Assembly: GCF_030166655.1 (NCBI RefSeq)
Contig: NZ_CP126446.1
Location: forward strand, 2,666,001-2,730,000
Direction of reading: 5' to 3'
Source: Pontibacillus chungwhensis
GTDB lineage: Bacteria > Bacillota > Bacilli > Bacillales > BH030062
Length of the DNA stretch: 64,000 bases
Shown here: piece by piece, positions 24,427 through 33,983 of the stretch
How positions within the stretch are numbered: the first letter of the stretch is position 1
Layout of the letters: each line of letters begins with the position of its first letter
The notes under the pieces: generated by a model
What the model was told of the DNA's origin: nothing
The model's input: only the letters and a program-made list of their open reading frames with translations
Database searches by the model: none
Translations under genes and position numbers: made by a program

Positions 24427-25158
24427 CTAATGTTCTATAGGAGGAAGATCGTCTACCTTTGAGTCTTTTAATGAAAACATACAAACCCCGCGGGAAGTCA
24501 TCGCCCCATAGAACACCCGACTTTCATGGGGGATGTTCTGCTGATTTAATTGTTTCCGGATCCATTCCTTCTCTTTCCCCATTCTCCTGAGGATGTCCAT
24601 TTGAATCACACCATCTAAAATAACAGGTACCTCGTAGTCATTTCCTGTCCTCATTATATGTAACTCTTCACGGGTTGGAGGTTCCATTAACGGTTTTCGT
24701 TTTACCGATAGACGTCCATTTGGTTCTACTATTGCTAGTTCCACTTCTGAAGTTTGGAAGACTCCCTGCTCTCTCAGCATTTGCAATACGTTATCAATAG
24801 AGTACTGTATCCGCTTTAGGTTTGTTCGCTTCCACTCCCCCTTATATATCACAATGGTAGGTTCAAATGTTAACCATTTTCCAATCTTTCTCTTCTTTAA
24901 TTTTATGAACACAATCACCTTTTGAAGAATCGCAATTACAACGATTGCCACGACAGTGTGAATGTGTTGAATGTTTGGGTCCGCAATATCAGCACCCACA
25001 ACTGATCCAAGCACAAGAACCGTTAAAAAATCAATTACAGGAAGTTCTCCAATTGATCGCTTCCCCATATATAACCCAATCGCTAACATGAGAGGCAATA
25101 TCGTAACAATTCTTCCCATAACCTTTAGGGAATCCATCATGATTTCCATTTCGTTCAC
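24427..25158 (-). CDS. DUF421 (YetF/YcaP-type) membrane protein
   Basis: 243 residues. Three N-terminal membrane helices (about 13-30, 38-58 and 68-85) with the conserved GKRSIGELPVIDFLTVLVLGSVVGADIADP part, followed by the cytosolic alpha/beta DUF421 domain (RxxLKRIQ, SVEL-like and NGxLSV, as LAIVEPNGRLSVKRK). In spore formers, DUF421 proteins (for instance the YetF and 2Duf families) sit in the spore inner membrane and affect heat resistance or germination. It is divergent from the germination operon at 25242-29201, which supports a spore-related role by context. The molecular function is unknown. Confidence 0.88.
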   Translation of the reverse strand: MNEMEIMMDSLKVMGRIVTILPLMLAIGLYMGKRSIGELPVIDFLTVLVLGSVVGADIADPNIQHIHTVVAIVVIAILQKVIVFIKLKKRKIGKWLTFEPTIVIYKGEWKRTNLKRIQYSIDNVLQMLREQGVFQTSEVELAIVEPNGRLSVKRKPLMEPPTREELHIMRTGNDYEVPVILDGVIQMDILRRMGKEKEWIRKQLNQQNIPHESRVFYGAMTSRGVCMFSLKDSKVDDLPPIEH

Positions 25159-25241
25159 TCCTCATCATTTATAGAACAAGTTCTAAATCGGATGCATAAT
25201 CCATCACCAAAATATCTCATAATAAACAAAAGGTGATAAAG

Positions 25242-25355
25242 ATGAAAATCATTGTTGATCATTTACCAAGTATATCCGTTTTAATAGGTGCTTTATTCGC
25301 CTGGGGGGTCCCATTTACCATCAGGCGCTTTGTCATTTGGCTACAAAAAGAGTAA
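25242..25355 (+). CDS. Membrane microprotein (37 aa) heading the germination operon
   Basis: A 37-residue frame, ATG at 25242 with AAAGGTGAT eight bases upstream, stop TAA at 25353-25355. The sequence is one hydrophobic helix (ISVLIGALFAWGVPF, residues 11-25) with a basic end (TIRRFVIWLQKE). It lies 12 bases before the ribosome binding site and start of the A subunit gene and is surely co-transcribed. Some germination operons carry a small D subunit with two helices of about 70-80 residues; this one is shorter and has a single helix. Function unknown. Confidence 0.62.
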   Translation: MKIIVDHLPSISVLIGALFAWGVPFTIRRFVIWLQKE

Positions 25356-25367
25356 AAGGAGTCATCT

Positions 25368-26927
25368 ATGAGAAAGTATCTGAATCGATTACTCTTCCAA
25401 CATACGAATCGGAATACAGACAACGCTTCGGTTTCGTCTGAAGAATCTCCCCTTCAAGAAGAGCGACTCACCGGAGAATTATCAAACGATATCAAAACCC
25501 TACAATCCTTACTAGGAAATAGTTTTGACTTAAAAATCGTCCAGTTTACATGTGAGCCTTACAAATATGAGGGTGCTTTTTTATTTATTGAGGAGTTAAC
25601 GGAGACCCTTGTTATACATGAACAGCTAAAGGCGGTAAGAAGTTTAAGCGAAACAACCTTCCTATCTGATTTGAGCCCGGAAATCATGCGCAAAGAAGTC
25701 TTAACCATTAGTGAGTCCGCTATTGTAGACACACTTCATCAGTGTATATCCAATTTACTCCTTGGAAACACACTTATTCTTTCTCATTCCTTCGGCGACG
25801 GCATCATCTTAAATTCAAGGAAAATGCCTCAACGAACGATCCAACCTCCCTCATCTGAATCGGTAGTACGAGGGCCGAGAGATGGTTTCGTAGAGACGCT
25901 CCTTCTGAATATAGGTCTTGTTCGAAAGAGGTTAAAAGATCCTGACTTACAGTTAGATTATTTTAAAGTTGGAGAACGGTCTAAGACAGATGTTGTTGTC
26001 ATGTCTATTAATGGATTAACAAACCCTTCTATTGTAGAAGATGTGAAGAACAGGCTCAATAAAATTGACATAGACAGCGTGCAAGAATCAGGGGTGATCG
26101 AACAGTTAATTGAGGAGAACTCCTTGTCTCCCTTCCCTCAAGTGCAAGTTACAGAAAGGCCAGATACCGTTGCTGGCTCTTTAGCAGAAGGAAGAGTCGC
26201 GATTATCGTAGATCATACACCATTTGTGTTAATTGCACCGCTTACCATCAATTCTTTTTACCAGAGTGCTGAAGACTATTATGAACGATGGATCTATTCT
26301 TCTCTTATACGTATCTTACGAATTGGGGCAGCAATCATTGCCTTATGTCTTCCGGCCCTTTACGTTGCGTTGATCTCCTATCACCAGGGTCTTATTCCTA
26401 CTGATCTCGTTATTTCATTAGCCGGAAGTCGGGAAGGGGTTCCGTTTCCTTCCATTGTAGAAGCTCTCTTAATGGAAGTGACGATTGAAATCTTAAGGGA
26501 AGCAGGGATACGGCTGCCTAATCCAGTTGGACAAGCCGTTGGAATTGTTGGAGGTCTTGTTATAGGCGAATCTGCCGTCTCAGCAGGTCTTGTAAGCCCA
26601 ATGATGGTAATTGTGGTTGCTCTTACAGCGATTTCTTCTTTCGCACTGCCTCAATACTATGTAGGGGTATCGTTACGAATACTTCGATTCCCCCTTATGG
26701 TCTCAGCAGCTCTACTTGGGTTATATGGGATCGTCATTGCCCTTATCCTATTATCGATTCACCTTATCCGGTTAAAAAGTTTCGGCGTTTATTATTTGGA
26801 ACCACTCGTTCCATACACCCCTAGCGGTTGGAAGGATATGTTTATACGAACCCGGACAAAACGTCTTATTTATCGGCCAGAGATGCTAAACCCTGAAGAT
26901 AAGAAAAGGATGGGGACAAAAAACTAA
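25368..26927 (+). CDS. Spore germinant receptor A subunit, GerA family
   Basis: 519 residues with the GerA architecture: a long soluble N-terminal domain (about 1-310), with LILSHSFGDGIILNSRKMPQRTIQPPSSESVVRGPRDGFVETLL in the middle (key part: ESVVRGPRDGFVE), then five or so membrane helices with LAGSREGVPFPSIVEALLME and IVGGLVIGESAVSAGLVSP marks. In spores it sits in the inner membrane with B and C subunits and takes part in nutrient sensing and ion release. The ATG at 25368 has AAAAGGAG. It could be of the GerK/GerA/GerB subclass; the germinant cannot be inferred. Confidence 0.93.
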   Translation: MRKYLNRLLFQHTNRNTDNASVSSEESPLQEERLTGELSNDIKTLQSLLGNSFDLKIVQFTCEPYKYEGAFLFIEELTETLVIHEQLKAVRSLSETTFLSDLSPEIMRKEVLTISESAIVDTLHQCISNLLLGNTLILSHSFGDGIILNSRKMPQRTIQPPSSESVVRGPRDGFVETLLLNIGLVRKRLKDPDLQLDYFKVGERSKTDVVVMSINGLTNPSIVEDVKNRLNKIDIDSVQESGVIEQLIEENSLSPFPQVQVTERPDTVAGSLAEGRVAIIVDHTPFVLIAPLTINSFYQSAEDYYERWIYSSLIRILRIGAAIIALCLPALYVALISYHQGLIPTDLVISLAGSREGVPFPSIVEALLMEVTIEILREAGIRLPNPVGQAVGIVGGLVIGESAVSAGLVSPMMVIVVALTAISSFALPQYYVGVSLRILRFPLMVSAALLGLYGIVIALILLSIHLIRLKSFGVYYLEPLVPYTPSGWKDMFIRTRTKRLIYRPEMLNPEDKKRMGTKN

Positions 26928-26943
26928 GGGAGGAGGATGATTC

Positions 26944-28035
26944 ATGAAGTCAGTGTTGAATACAGCAGGCCTCTCTCAAAATCAAGTGACGGTAGGGATT
27001 TGCCTGACTGTACTCGGGGTAGGCATGATTACGTTACCTCGAGAAGTATTCACAGCTGCCGGTATTGCTTCAGGATGGGTCAGTGTCCTTATAACAGGAG
27101 CTTTAGCAATAGGGGTTACCTTTTTGTTAGTCACACTAAACAATCGATATCCTGGGGCCACTTATTTCGAATATAATCGTCTAATCGTCGGAACCTGGGC
27201 CGGAGGTATCATCACGTTTCTCACTACAATATATTACTTAGCCTTTGCTGCATTTGAAGCACGAGCTATGGCGGAGCTTATACAAATGTTTATTTTAGAC
27301 CGCACTCCCGTATCCTTTACGATTCTAATCTTTATCGGTACAGCCGTATACTTAGTATTGGGTGGATTATCAGCGGTATTTCGTTTATTTGAGCTCTATT
27401 TCCCTGCAATTATATTCTTCACCCTCCTTATTATGATTCTAAGCGCCAACCAATTTGAAGTGAACCACCTACGTCCTTTCTTCGAGGGATTCACCCCCAT
27501 TGTGAAAGGACTGAGCGCTTCCATCTTATCTTTCGTTGGGATTGAAATCATTTTATACGTTCAAGCTCACATGAAGAACCCCAACCAAGTTAAAAAAGCG
27601 GTTGTTTACGGAATTGCAATCCCAACCTTCATGTATACACTTATCGTCATTATGGTAGGTGGCATCATGGGTGTTGGAGAAACCAAAACCCTTGTTTATC
27701 CTTTAATGGAGCTTGCTAAATCAATAGAAATTCGAAACTTCTTTTTTGAACGGTTTGAAACGTTTTTTATACCTCTTTGGATTTTGTCTATCTTTACAAC
27801 AATGTCGGTTGTGGTTTATTTAGCTGCCCTCGGAATGAAGAAAGTTTTTCATATAAAAAGGGAAACGGCCGTTTTTACTGTTATCCCGATCATCTATATC
27901 TTAGCGATGACCCCAAAAGACATAAACGAAATGTTTACGATGGGAATTTGGATCGGATATAGTATGATTTTATTTGGCATTGTCATTCCGCTTCTCCTCT
28001 TGTTGATCTCGCTGATAAGGAGGCAGAGACAATGA
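26944..28035 (+). CDS. Spore germinant receptor B subunit (GerB-type permease)
   Basis: 363 residues with ten membrane helices, an APC-superfamily relative. Marks are GVGMITLPREVFTAAG at residues 25-40 and a BMS-like loop MKNPNQVKKAVVYG near residue 213. The subunit binds amino acids or sugars as the likely germinant-sensing part. The start ATG at 26944 has GGAGGAGGATGATTC upstream; the stop overlaps the C subunit start by 4 bases. Confidence 0.93.
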   Translation: MKSVLNTAGLSQNQVTVGICLTVLGVGMITLPREVFTAAGIASGWVSVLITGALAIGVTFLLVTLNNRYPGATYFEYNRLIVGTWAGGIITFLTTIYYLAFAAFEARAMAELIQMFILDRTPVSFTILIFIGTAVYLVLGGLSAVFRLFELYFPAIIFFTLLIMILSANQFEVNHLRPFFEGFTPIVKGLSASILSFVGIEIILYVQAHMKNPNQVKKAVVYGIAIPTFMYTLIVIMVGGIMGVGETKTLVYPLMELAKSIEIRNFFFERFETFFIPLWILSIFTTMSVVVYLAALGMKKVFHIKRETAVFTVIPIIYILAMTPKDINEMFTMGIWIGYSMILFGIVIPLLLLLISLIRRQRQ

Positions 28036-29201
28036 GAGTATGCATGATTCTAATAGGTGCACTTCTTATTCTCACTGGTTGTTGGGACCATAGAGAGATT
28101 GAAGAACTAGGTATTGTGACAGGGGTTGCCATCGATCAGCCAGAGGACTCAGAGCAATCTCACATGCTGACCGTAACCAACCAGTATGTCTTACCTCAGT
28201 CCATCTCTTCACAAGTAAAAAGTGGAACATCAGGCAACAAGCCTTATGTAAACGAGACTGTAACCGCGCCATCTATTTTACAAACAATCCGGGAGCAATC
28301 TAAATTTGTTAGCCGCCCTCCCTATTACTATCATTTGAAATCTGTCGTGATTAGTAAGGAACTAGCAGAAAAGACTGATCTCTTAAAGTTAACCTATTTC
28401 TTTTACAGAGATCACGAAATAAGAAGAAGTGTCCAAGTTTTTCTATCGGACGAGAAGGCTAGAGACCTGTTTACTATAGCTCCAGAAGAAGATAAAGTAC
28501 CATCCATATACTTAGATAAATTAACTCAGAACTACACTACAAAAACGGCGGAAATGGCTCCATCCCTTTCTCTTGGAGATATGTCTAAGTATTTCTCTCA
28601 TGAGAAGAGTTTTATCATCCCATTGGCTTCTTTAAAGGAGAATGCCATCTATTTAAACGGCGGAGCCATCGTTGATGCTACTTCTAAAAAAATGGTGGGC
28701 ATTCTCACAAAAAACGAAACCAGAACCTATAACTGGATTACTGAGAAATCCCAAGGTGGAGTGATCGAGGTATACGGAGTAGACCATGATCAAAAACATC
28801 CCTTCACCTATGAAATAAAAAAGATGAAAAGCAAGGTTACCCCCACTTACAGGAACGGGCAACTCACTTATGACATTCGTCTTTCTTACCAGGGTAAACT
28901 AGGAGAAGACTGGAGCTATCAATCCAACCAGTTCAACCAAGGTTATGTGGAACAACAAGAGAAGGCTATTGAAGAAAAACTATATTCTATTGTTGTAGAA
29001 TCTCTTCAAAAAGCCCAGCAAGAACACGGAGTTGATTATTATGAATTTATGGAGCCCTTTCGAATAAAGTACCCAAAGGAATGGTATAAATTAAAAGACA
29101 ATTGGAATTCAGTTTTCAGTAAAGCAACCTTTAACGTGGATGTTTCCGTTTTAGTCGAACACTATCAGGATGTCGGCCGAAAGCTTCCATTCACCCCATA
29201 A
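28032..29201 (+). CDS. Spore germinant receptor C subunit, Ger(x)C lipoprotein
   Basis: 389 residues with a lipoprotein signal: hydrophobic region IGALLILT followed by lipobox LTGC and the WDHREIEELGIVTG start of the mature Ger(x)C protein. The mature domain is mixed alpha/beta and lies on the outer side of the inner spore membrane. It ends with YPKEWYKLKDNWNSVFSKA, where WNxxF is common in the family. Overlap of 4 bases with the B gene shows coupling, and the operon ends in a strong terminator. Confidence 0.93.
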   Translation: MRVCMILIGALLILTGCWDHREIEELGIVTGVAIDQPEDSEQSHMLTVTNQYVLPQSISSQVKSGTSGNKPYVNETVTAPSILQTIREQSKFVSRPPYYYHLKSVVISKELAEKTDLLKLTYFFYRDHEIRRSVQVFLSDEKARDLFTIAPEEDKVPSIYLDKLTQNYTTKTAEMAPSLSLGDMSKYFSHEKSFIIPLASLKENAIYLNGGAIVDATSKKMVGILTKNETRTYNWITEKSQGGVIEVYGVDHDQKHPFTYEIKKMKSKVTPTYRNGQLTYDIRLSYQGKLGEDWSYQSNQFNQGYVEQQEKAIEEKLYSIVVESLQKAQQEHGVDYYEFMEPFRIKYPKEWYKLKDNWNSVFSKATFNVDVSVLVEHYQDVGRKLPFTP

Positions 29202-29236
29202 AAAGAGGTCTACTCAACTTGAGCAGACCTCTTTTT
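29200..29236. terminator. Bidirectional terminator between ger operon and antiporter
   Basis: Stem AAAAAGAGGTCT-A-CTCAA / TTGAG-C-AGACCTCTTTTT with one A-C mismatch and a single-base loop position, followed by T-runs on both strands. Serves the converging gerC-like and CaCA genes. Confidence 0.88.
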
Positions 29237-30226
29237 TTATTTCATTTGATAAACCATAAACGTAGCTACCACATAAAGACCAATAATTAAGAGCGGCGGA
29301 ACCACATATAAGGAGGTTGACCGCTCTTTCTTTCTCGTAATGCTGTAAAGAATTACGAAGACAACTACAATGGAAGAAGCACTTGTCACGATATTAGAAG
29401 GGCTAGCGTGAGCAAACAAATTATTATCGAAATAGATCACATCCGTAAAGGAAAGAAGCATAATATTAAATGCATTACTTCCTAGCAATGAACTAACACC
29501 CATACTGTAATTCCTTAATTTCAGAGCTGTAATAACACTGACAGCATCGGGAAGTGAAGTACTAGCGCCAACGAGGAAAGAACCCACGAAAGAAGAACCT
29601 AATCCTGTTATGTCGGCGATCTTGTCTGCTGTTATCGTTAATACGGACCCTACTATCATGATCGCTACAGCACACAACGTAAATCGCACTACGATTTGCT
29701 TATACGTATAATGGCCATATTTCTCATTCTTTCGACTTCTCCTTTGTACCTTTTCTTCAGTTTTTTGATTAATCCAACGCACCCCAATAATATAGACCAA
29801 TACCAGGATAATGGAAAAAAGGCCGATGTGATAAATTTGTGCAGGTACTTTTATAACTAATCCCGCTATCACAACAAGCGTCATAAGTATTACAAGATAG
29901 CTGTATAATTTACTTCCTACATCCGTTTTCCCCATAATCTGTGTCTTTCGATAAATAATATCCAATACGGCTAACGCCAGTAAATTGAATAGGTTACTTC
30001 CTAAAAGATTTCCTATTGCTAAGTCAGGACTATCAATCGAAATCGCTGTCACACTTGCCGTCAATTCTGGCAAAGAAATAGCAGCACCAATTAAGATACC
30101 CATAAAGGAAGAGGATGTTTTGTTTTTTTCGCTTAACCCGTCCCCAAACATCGCAAGACGGCTGGCTACAAAATAAGCTAATATAGCTGATAAAATAAAT
30201 AATCCAAAGGTTAAAAACTGACTCAT
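29237..30226 (-). CDS. Calcium/cation:Na+ exchanger of the CaCA family (YrbG-like)
   Basis: 329 residues with about ten membrane helices and the two inverted alpha-repeats: alpha-1 GAAISLPELTASVTAI and GNLLGSNLFN, and alpha-2 GASTSLPDAVSVITAL and SSLLGSNAFN. The alpha-2 motif has Asp in place of the usual Glu of LPE. Such proteins exchange Ca2+ or K+ for Na+ or H+. The ATG at 30226 has AGGAGAAG. It is divergent from a Na+/H+ antiporter gene, which fits a role in ion homeostasis of a salt-tolerant organism. Confidence 0.87.
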   Translation of the reverse strand: MSQFLTFGLFILSAILAYFVASRLAMFGDGLSEKNKTSSSFMGILIGAAISLPELTASVTAISIDSPDLAIGNLLGSNLFNLLALAVLDIIYRKTQIMGKTDVGSKLYSYLVILMTLVVIAGLVIKVPAQIYHIGLFSIILVLVYIIGVRWINQKTEEKVQRRSRKNEKYGHYTYKQIVVRFTLCAVAIMIVGSVLTITADKIADITGLGSSFVGSFLVGASTSLPDAVSVITALKLRNYSMGVSSLLGSNAFNIMLLSFTDVIYFDNNLFAHASPSNIVTSASSIVVVFVILYSITRKKERSTSLYVVPPLLIIGLYVVATFMVYQMK

Positions 30227-30370
30227 TTTTCACTTCTCCTAAGTAAAGGATTCGACTTTTACCCATTCCCCTATAAGGGAAGCGTAAACTAGAATATTTT
30301 GCCCATCTTGAAAGATTGAAAGGGTAGTATAGTGGGAAATGATTTATATCTATTGTTTGGGGGTCTACAT

Positions 30371-31564
30371 ATGAATGCAACTCACATCATTCTTCTATTA
30401 TTAATTGGCTACATCGTTTTCAGCCTTGATAAAAAACAAGAAAACATTCCTGTGCCACCTGTATTAGTGCTCATCGGGATCAGCCTCTCGTTTGTGCCTT
30501 ATTTTGACTCAATTGCGATTACAGAAACGACTCTCTATGATATTTTCTTACCCGCTCTACTTTTCACATCCGCTTATCGGTATCCTCCAAAGGCCCTAAG
30601 AGAGCACGGCGGACTAATCGGAGCTTTAAGTACAGTCGGTCTACTTATAACAGCCGTTCTATTTGGATTGGTCATCTATTCTATAGGAGGGTTCTTCCTC
30701 CCCCTATCATTCATTGGCGCGATGGTCATAGCGTCCATTTTAACACCTACAGATCCAGTATCCGTCGTCTCTATTCTCAAACAGTCTGCTGACAACCCTA
30801 AGGTTGCTGATGTAGTGGAAGGAGAATCCATGATTAATGATGGAACGAGCATTGTACTGTTTACGTTCCTATCAGGTATGTATCTTCATCAAGAGGAACT
30901 TTCCGTTTCCTCGTTTATAAATGAATTTCTTCTGGTCTCGCTAGGTGGTGCATTGCTTGGAATCTTTTGTGGTTGGGCAGTGAGTAAAGCTGTGCACTTT
31001 ACTCACCACAAGGAGTACCAGGTCATGCTAAGTATCATTCTGGCTTACGGTATTTTCCTTGTAGCTGAGCACATTGGAGTATCAGGCGTTCTGGCAACAG
31101 TGGGAGCAGGGATTATGTTGAGTTGGGAATTTGAGCATACGAACAAAGAAGATCATTACCGGGAATCATTAGATGGCTTTTGGGATATTGTAGAACCAAC
31201 TATTCTATCCATCGTCTTTTTATTGATCGGAATTGAAGCTGCTAGTTATTTAGCGTTTAACTATTGGATATTATCGATCGTAATCTTTATAGCCTCCCTA
31301 CTGATTCGGTATCTTGTCCTATTCGGAACCATCAAAATATTCCCAGCATGGAGGAAAGATATAAATGCAAAGGAAATTACAATCATGAGCTGGTCAGGTA
31401 TTAGAGGAACAATGTCCGTCGTTCTCATTTTGGCCTTACAAGCAGAAAGCGGCAGCGGAGAGGCGGATTACCTTCTGTCCCTTTCTTTTTCAGTCGTGCT
31501 GATCTCACTCATCGTCCAGAGTCTTGGGATCTTCCCTTTAAGTCGCTCTCTTTTAAAAAAATGA
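30371..31564 (+). CDS. CPA1-type Na+/H+ antiporter (NhaP/NhaG-like)
   Basis: 397 residues from the ATG at 30371, preceded by GGGGG at good distance and followed directly by the first helix; a GTG at 30332 in frame would add 13 residues. About 12 membrane helices. The ion-binding motifs are ILTPTDPVSVVSIL and EGESMINDGTSIVLF (Asn-Asp pair of electroneutral CPA1 exchangers), and the late motif SWSGIRGTMSVVLIL is typical. Predicted to expel Na+ in exchange for H+. Confidence 0.9.
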   Translation: MNATHIILLLLIGYIVFSLDKKQENIPVPPVLVLIGISLSFVPYFDSIAITETTLYDIFLPALLFTSAYRYPPKALREHGGLIGALSTVGLLITAVLFGLVIYSIGGFFLPLSFIGAMVIASILTPTDPVSVVSILKQSADNPKVADVVEGESMINDGTSIVLFTFLSGMYLHQEELSVSSFINEFLLVSLGGALLGIFCGWAVSKAVHFTHHKEYQVMLSIILAYGIFLVAEHIGVSGVLATVGAGIMLSWEFEHTNKEDHYRESLDGFWDIVEPTILSIVFLLIGIEAASYLAFNYWILSIVIFIASLLIRYLVLFGTIKIFPAWRKDINAKEITIMSWSGIRGTMSVVLILALQAESGSGEADYLLSLSFSVVLISLIVQSLGIFPLSRSLLKK

Positions 31565-31629
31565 ATCTGAAATTGTAAATAAGATTTCTGTTACCGGTAC
31601 ATCCCTGTTCGTTTTTGTGAATATAAATC

Positions 31630-31662
31630 AAACCCCTCTGAGCTATGCGCTCAGAGGGGTTT
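31630..31662. terminator. Bidirectional terminator between antiporter and bkd operon
   Basis: Perfect 14-bp stem (AAACCCCTCTGAGC / GCTCAGAGGGGTTT) with a 5-base loop and T-runs on both sides. It closes the bkdB end of the bkd operon. Confidence 0.9.
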
Positions 31663-31668
31663 TTTTGT

Positions 31669-32964
31669 TTAATAAACAGATGTATTATCTTTTGTCATAT
31701 TTTCTAGTATCTCTTTTACGCGGGCAAGGAAGTTACCTGCTACGAGACCGTCTAACACACGATGATCAAGAGATAAACATAAGTTGACCATATCACGCGC
31801 TGCGAACATACCGTTCATAAAGACCGGCTTCTTCACAATTGATTCTACTTGAAGAATGGCCGCCTGTGGGTGATTGATTACTCCCATAGACTGAACAGAA
31901 CCAAATGAGCCTGTATTATTAACCGTAAATGTACCACCTTGCATATCATCATTGGTTAACTTACCATTCCGTGCTTTTGTTGCAAGGTCCGTGATATCTT
32001 TCGCAATTCCTTTAATGCTTTTATCATCAGCATTTTTAATAACAGGAACAAACAATTCGTTCTCTTTCGCAACAGCAATGTTCAGGTTAATCGCTTTTCG
32101 TTGAATAATCTTATCGCCTGCCCATGTGCTATTCAGCTGCGGATATTCTTTTAACGCTTGAGCTACTGCTTTAACAAAGAATGAGAAGAATGTGAGACCA
32201 AAGCCTTCTTTGTTCTTGAAGTCTTCTTTCACAGCGTTTCTATACTCTACAAGGTTTGTGACGTCCACTTCAACCATCATCCAAGCATGAGGAATTTCAG
32301 TTTTGGATTTGACCATGTTTTGGGCAATTGCTTTTCGAACACCCGTTACAGGGATCTCAACATCTCCCTCGTTTGCTGTTGGCTGAGGTCCAGCAGATGG
32401 TTTAGGCGGTTGCTGCACAACAGGAGCTTCCTTCTCTTTAGGAGCAGATTTCGGTTCTTCTGCTTGTTTCTCTTCCTTAGGCGCTTCTTTTGGAAGATCC
32501 CCTGAAGCAATGACTTTCTCAATATCTTTCCGTGTAATACGTCCTCCACGGCCAGAACCTTGAACTTGATTTAAGTCAATGTCATTTTCCTGTGCCATAC
32601 GCATAACAGCAGGTGAATACCGTTTCTTCATTGGTTGATCGGCATCGTCATCTGATGTACCAACCCCATCTTTCTCAACCGGCGCTTCAGGTTTTTTCTT
32701 TTCTTCTTCTTCTGCACCATCACCCTCTGTTTCGATGTAGCAAATTAAATTTCCTACTTCAATTGTCTCGCCTTCATCTGCAACAAGTTCAACAATTTTT
32801 CCGCTATAGGACGATGGCACTTCTGCATTCACTTTATCTGTCATGACTTCAGCGATCGGGTCATACTTCTCTACTGTGTCTCCTACTGAAACAAGCCAAG
32901 AACTAATGGTTCCTTCTGTTACACTCTCCCCGAGCTGAGGCATATTAATCTTTTCTTTAGCCAA
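31669..32964 (-). CDS. bkdB: Branched-chain alpha-keto acid dehydrogenase E2
   Basis: 431 residues. A lipoyl domain (1-78; lipoyl Lys44 in MTDKVNAEV), a linker rich in Glu and Lys, a peripheral subunit-binding domain (about 113-150: YSPAVMRMAQENDIDLNQVQG) and, after a Pro/Ala/Glu-rich linker, the acyltransferase domain with catalytic site LCLSLDHRVLDGLVAG near the C-terminus. It transfers acyl groups from E1 to CoA. Last gene of the operon; the terminator follows. Confidence 0.95.
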   Translation of the reverse strand: MAKEKINMPQLGESVTEGTISSWLVSVGDTVEKYDPIAEVMTDKVNAEVPSSYSGKIVELVADEGETIEVGNLICYIETEGDGAEEEEKKKPEAPVEKDGVGTSDDDADQPMKKRYSPAVMRMAQENDIDLNQVQGSGRGGRITRKDIEKVIASGDLPKEAPKEEKQAEEPKSAPKEKEAPVVQQPPKPSAGPQPTANEGDVEIPVTGVRKAIAQNMVKSKTEIPHAWMMVEVDVTNLVEYRNAVKEDFKNKEGFGLTFFSFFVKAVAQALKEYPQLNSTWAGDKIIQRKAINLNIAVAKENELFVPVIKNADDKSIKGIAKDITDLATKARNGKLTNDDMQGGTFTVNNTGSFGSVQSMGVINHPQAAILQVESIVKKPVFMNGMFAARDMVNLCLSLDHRVLDGLVAGNFLARVKEILENMTKDNTSVY

Positions 32965-32984
32965 CTGAAAGCCCCTCCTTCATA

Positions 32985-33968
32985 CTAGAATTCAGCAAGA
33001 TCACGCATTGCTTTTTCCACTTTATCTGGGTTCATCATAAAGTATTTCTCCATTGGTGGTGAGTATGGCATAGACGGTACATCTGGACCTGCCAGACGTT
33101 TTACTGGGGCATCAAGATCGAATAAACAATTCTCTGAAACGATCGCAGACACCTCTCCAATAATGCTTCCCTCTTTATTATCTTCAGTTATTAAGAGCAC
33201 TTTTCCAGTTTTCTTCGCAGCTTCAATAATGGCTTCTTGATCTAACGGATACACCGTGCGAAGATCTAAGATATGTGCATCAATTCCCTCTTCAGCGAGC
33301 TTCTCTGCTGCTTGAAGAGCAAAGTGGACACATAATCCGTACGTAATAACGGTGATATCTGATCCTTCGCGTTTTATATCCGCCTTCCCAATCGGAAGCG
33401 TGTAATCGTCTTCTGGGACTTCACCTTTAATTAAACGATACGCCCGTTTATGTTCAAAGAATAGAACAGGGTCATCATCACGAATAGCTGCTTTTAATAA
33501 CCCCTTCACATCATAAGGAGTAGATGGCATAACAATTTTCAATCCTGGCTGATTCGCAAATACAGCTTCAACAGATTGTGAGTGATACAATGCTCCGTGA
33601 ACACCGCCACCATAAGGAGCACGAATGGTCATTGGAACATTCCAATCGTTATTAGAGCGATATCGTGTTTTCGCTGCCTCAGAGATAATTTGGTTTACAG
33701 CAGGCATAATAAAATCAGCAAATTGCATTTCAGCAACAGGGCGCATCCCGTACATAGCTGCCCCGATCCCAACACCTGCAATGGCGGACTCAGCAAGAGG
33801 CGTATCGATTACGCGTGCCTCTCCGAACTTATCGTATAGACCATCTGTTGCGCGGAATACACCTCCACGTTTCCCAACATCTTCTCCTAACACAAATACT
33901 TTTTCATCGCGTTCCATTTCCTCATGCAACGCTTGTGTAACGGCTTGAATATAAGACATTACTGGCAT
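32985..33968 (-). CDS. bkdAB: Branched-chain alpha-keto acid dehydrogenase E1 beta
   Basis: 327 residues, transketolase-like central and C-terminal domains. It starts MPVMSYIQAVTQALHEEM and has EDVGKRGGVFRATDGL and DTPLAESAIAGVGIGAA, which are standard for E1 beta. It forms the alpha2-beta2 decarboxylase with BkdAA. Gap to bkdAA is 15 bases. Confidence 0.95.
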   Translation of the reverse strand: MPVMSYIQAVTQALHEEMERDEKVFVLGEDVGKRGGVFRATDGLYDKFGEARVIDTPLAESAIAGVGIGAAMYGMRPVAEMQFADFIMPAVNQIISEAAKTRYRSNNDWNVPMTIRAPYGGGVHGALYHSQSVEAVFANQPGLKIVMPSTPYDVKGLLKAAIRDDDPVLFFEHKRAYRLIKGEVPEDDYTLPIGKADIKREGSDITVITYGLCVHFALQAAEKLAEEGIDAHILDLRTVYPLDQEAIIEAAKKTGKVLLITEDNKEGSIIGEVSAIVSENCLFDLDAPVKRLAGPDVPSMPYSPPMEKYFMMNPDKVEKAMRDLAEF

Positions 33969-33983
33969 ATTCGTTTCCCCTCC

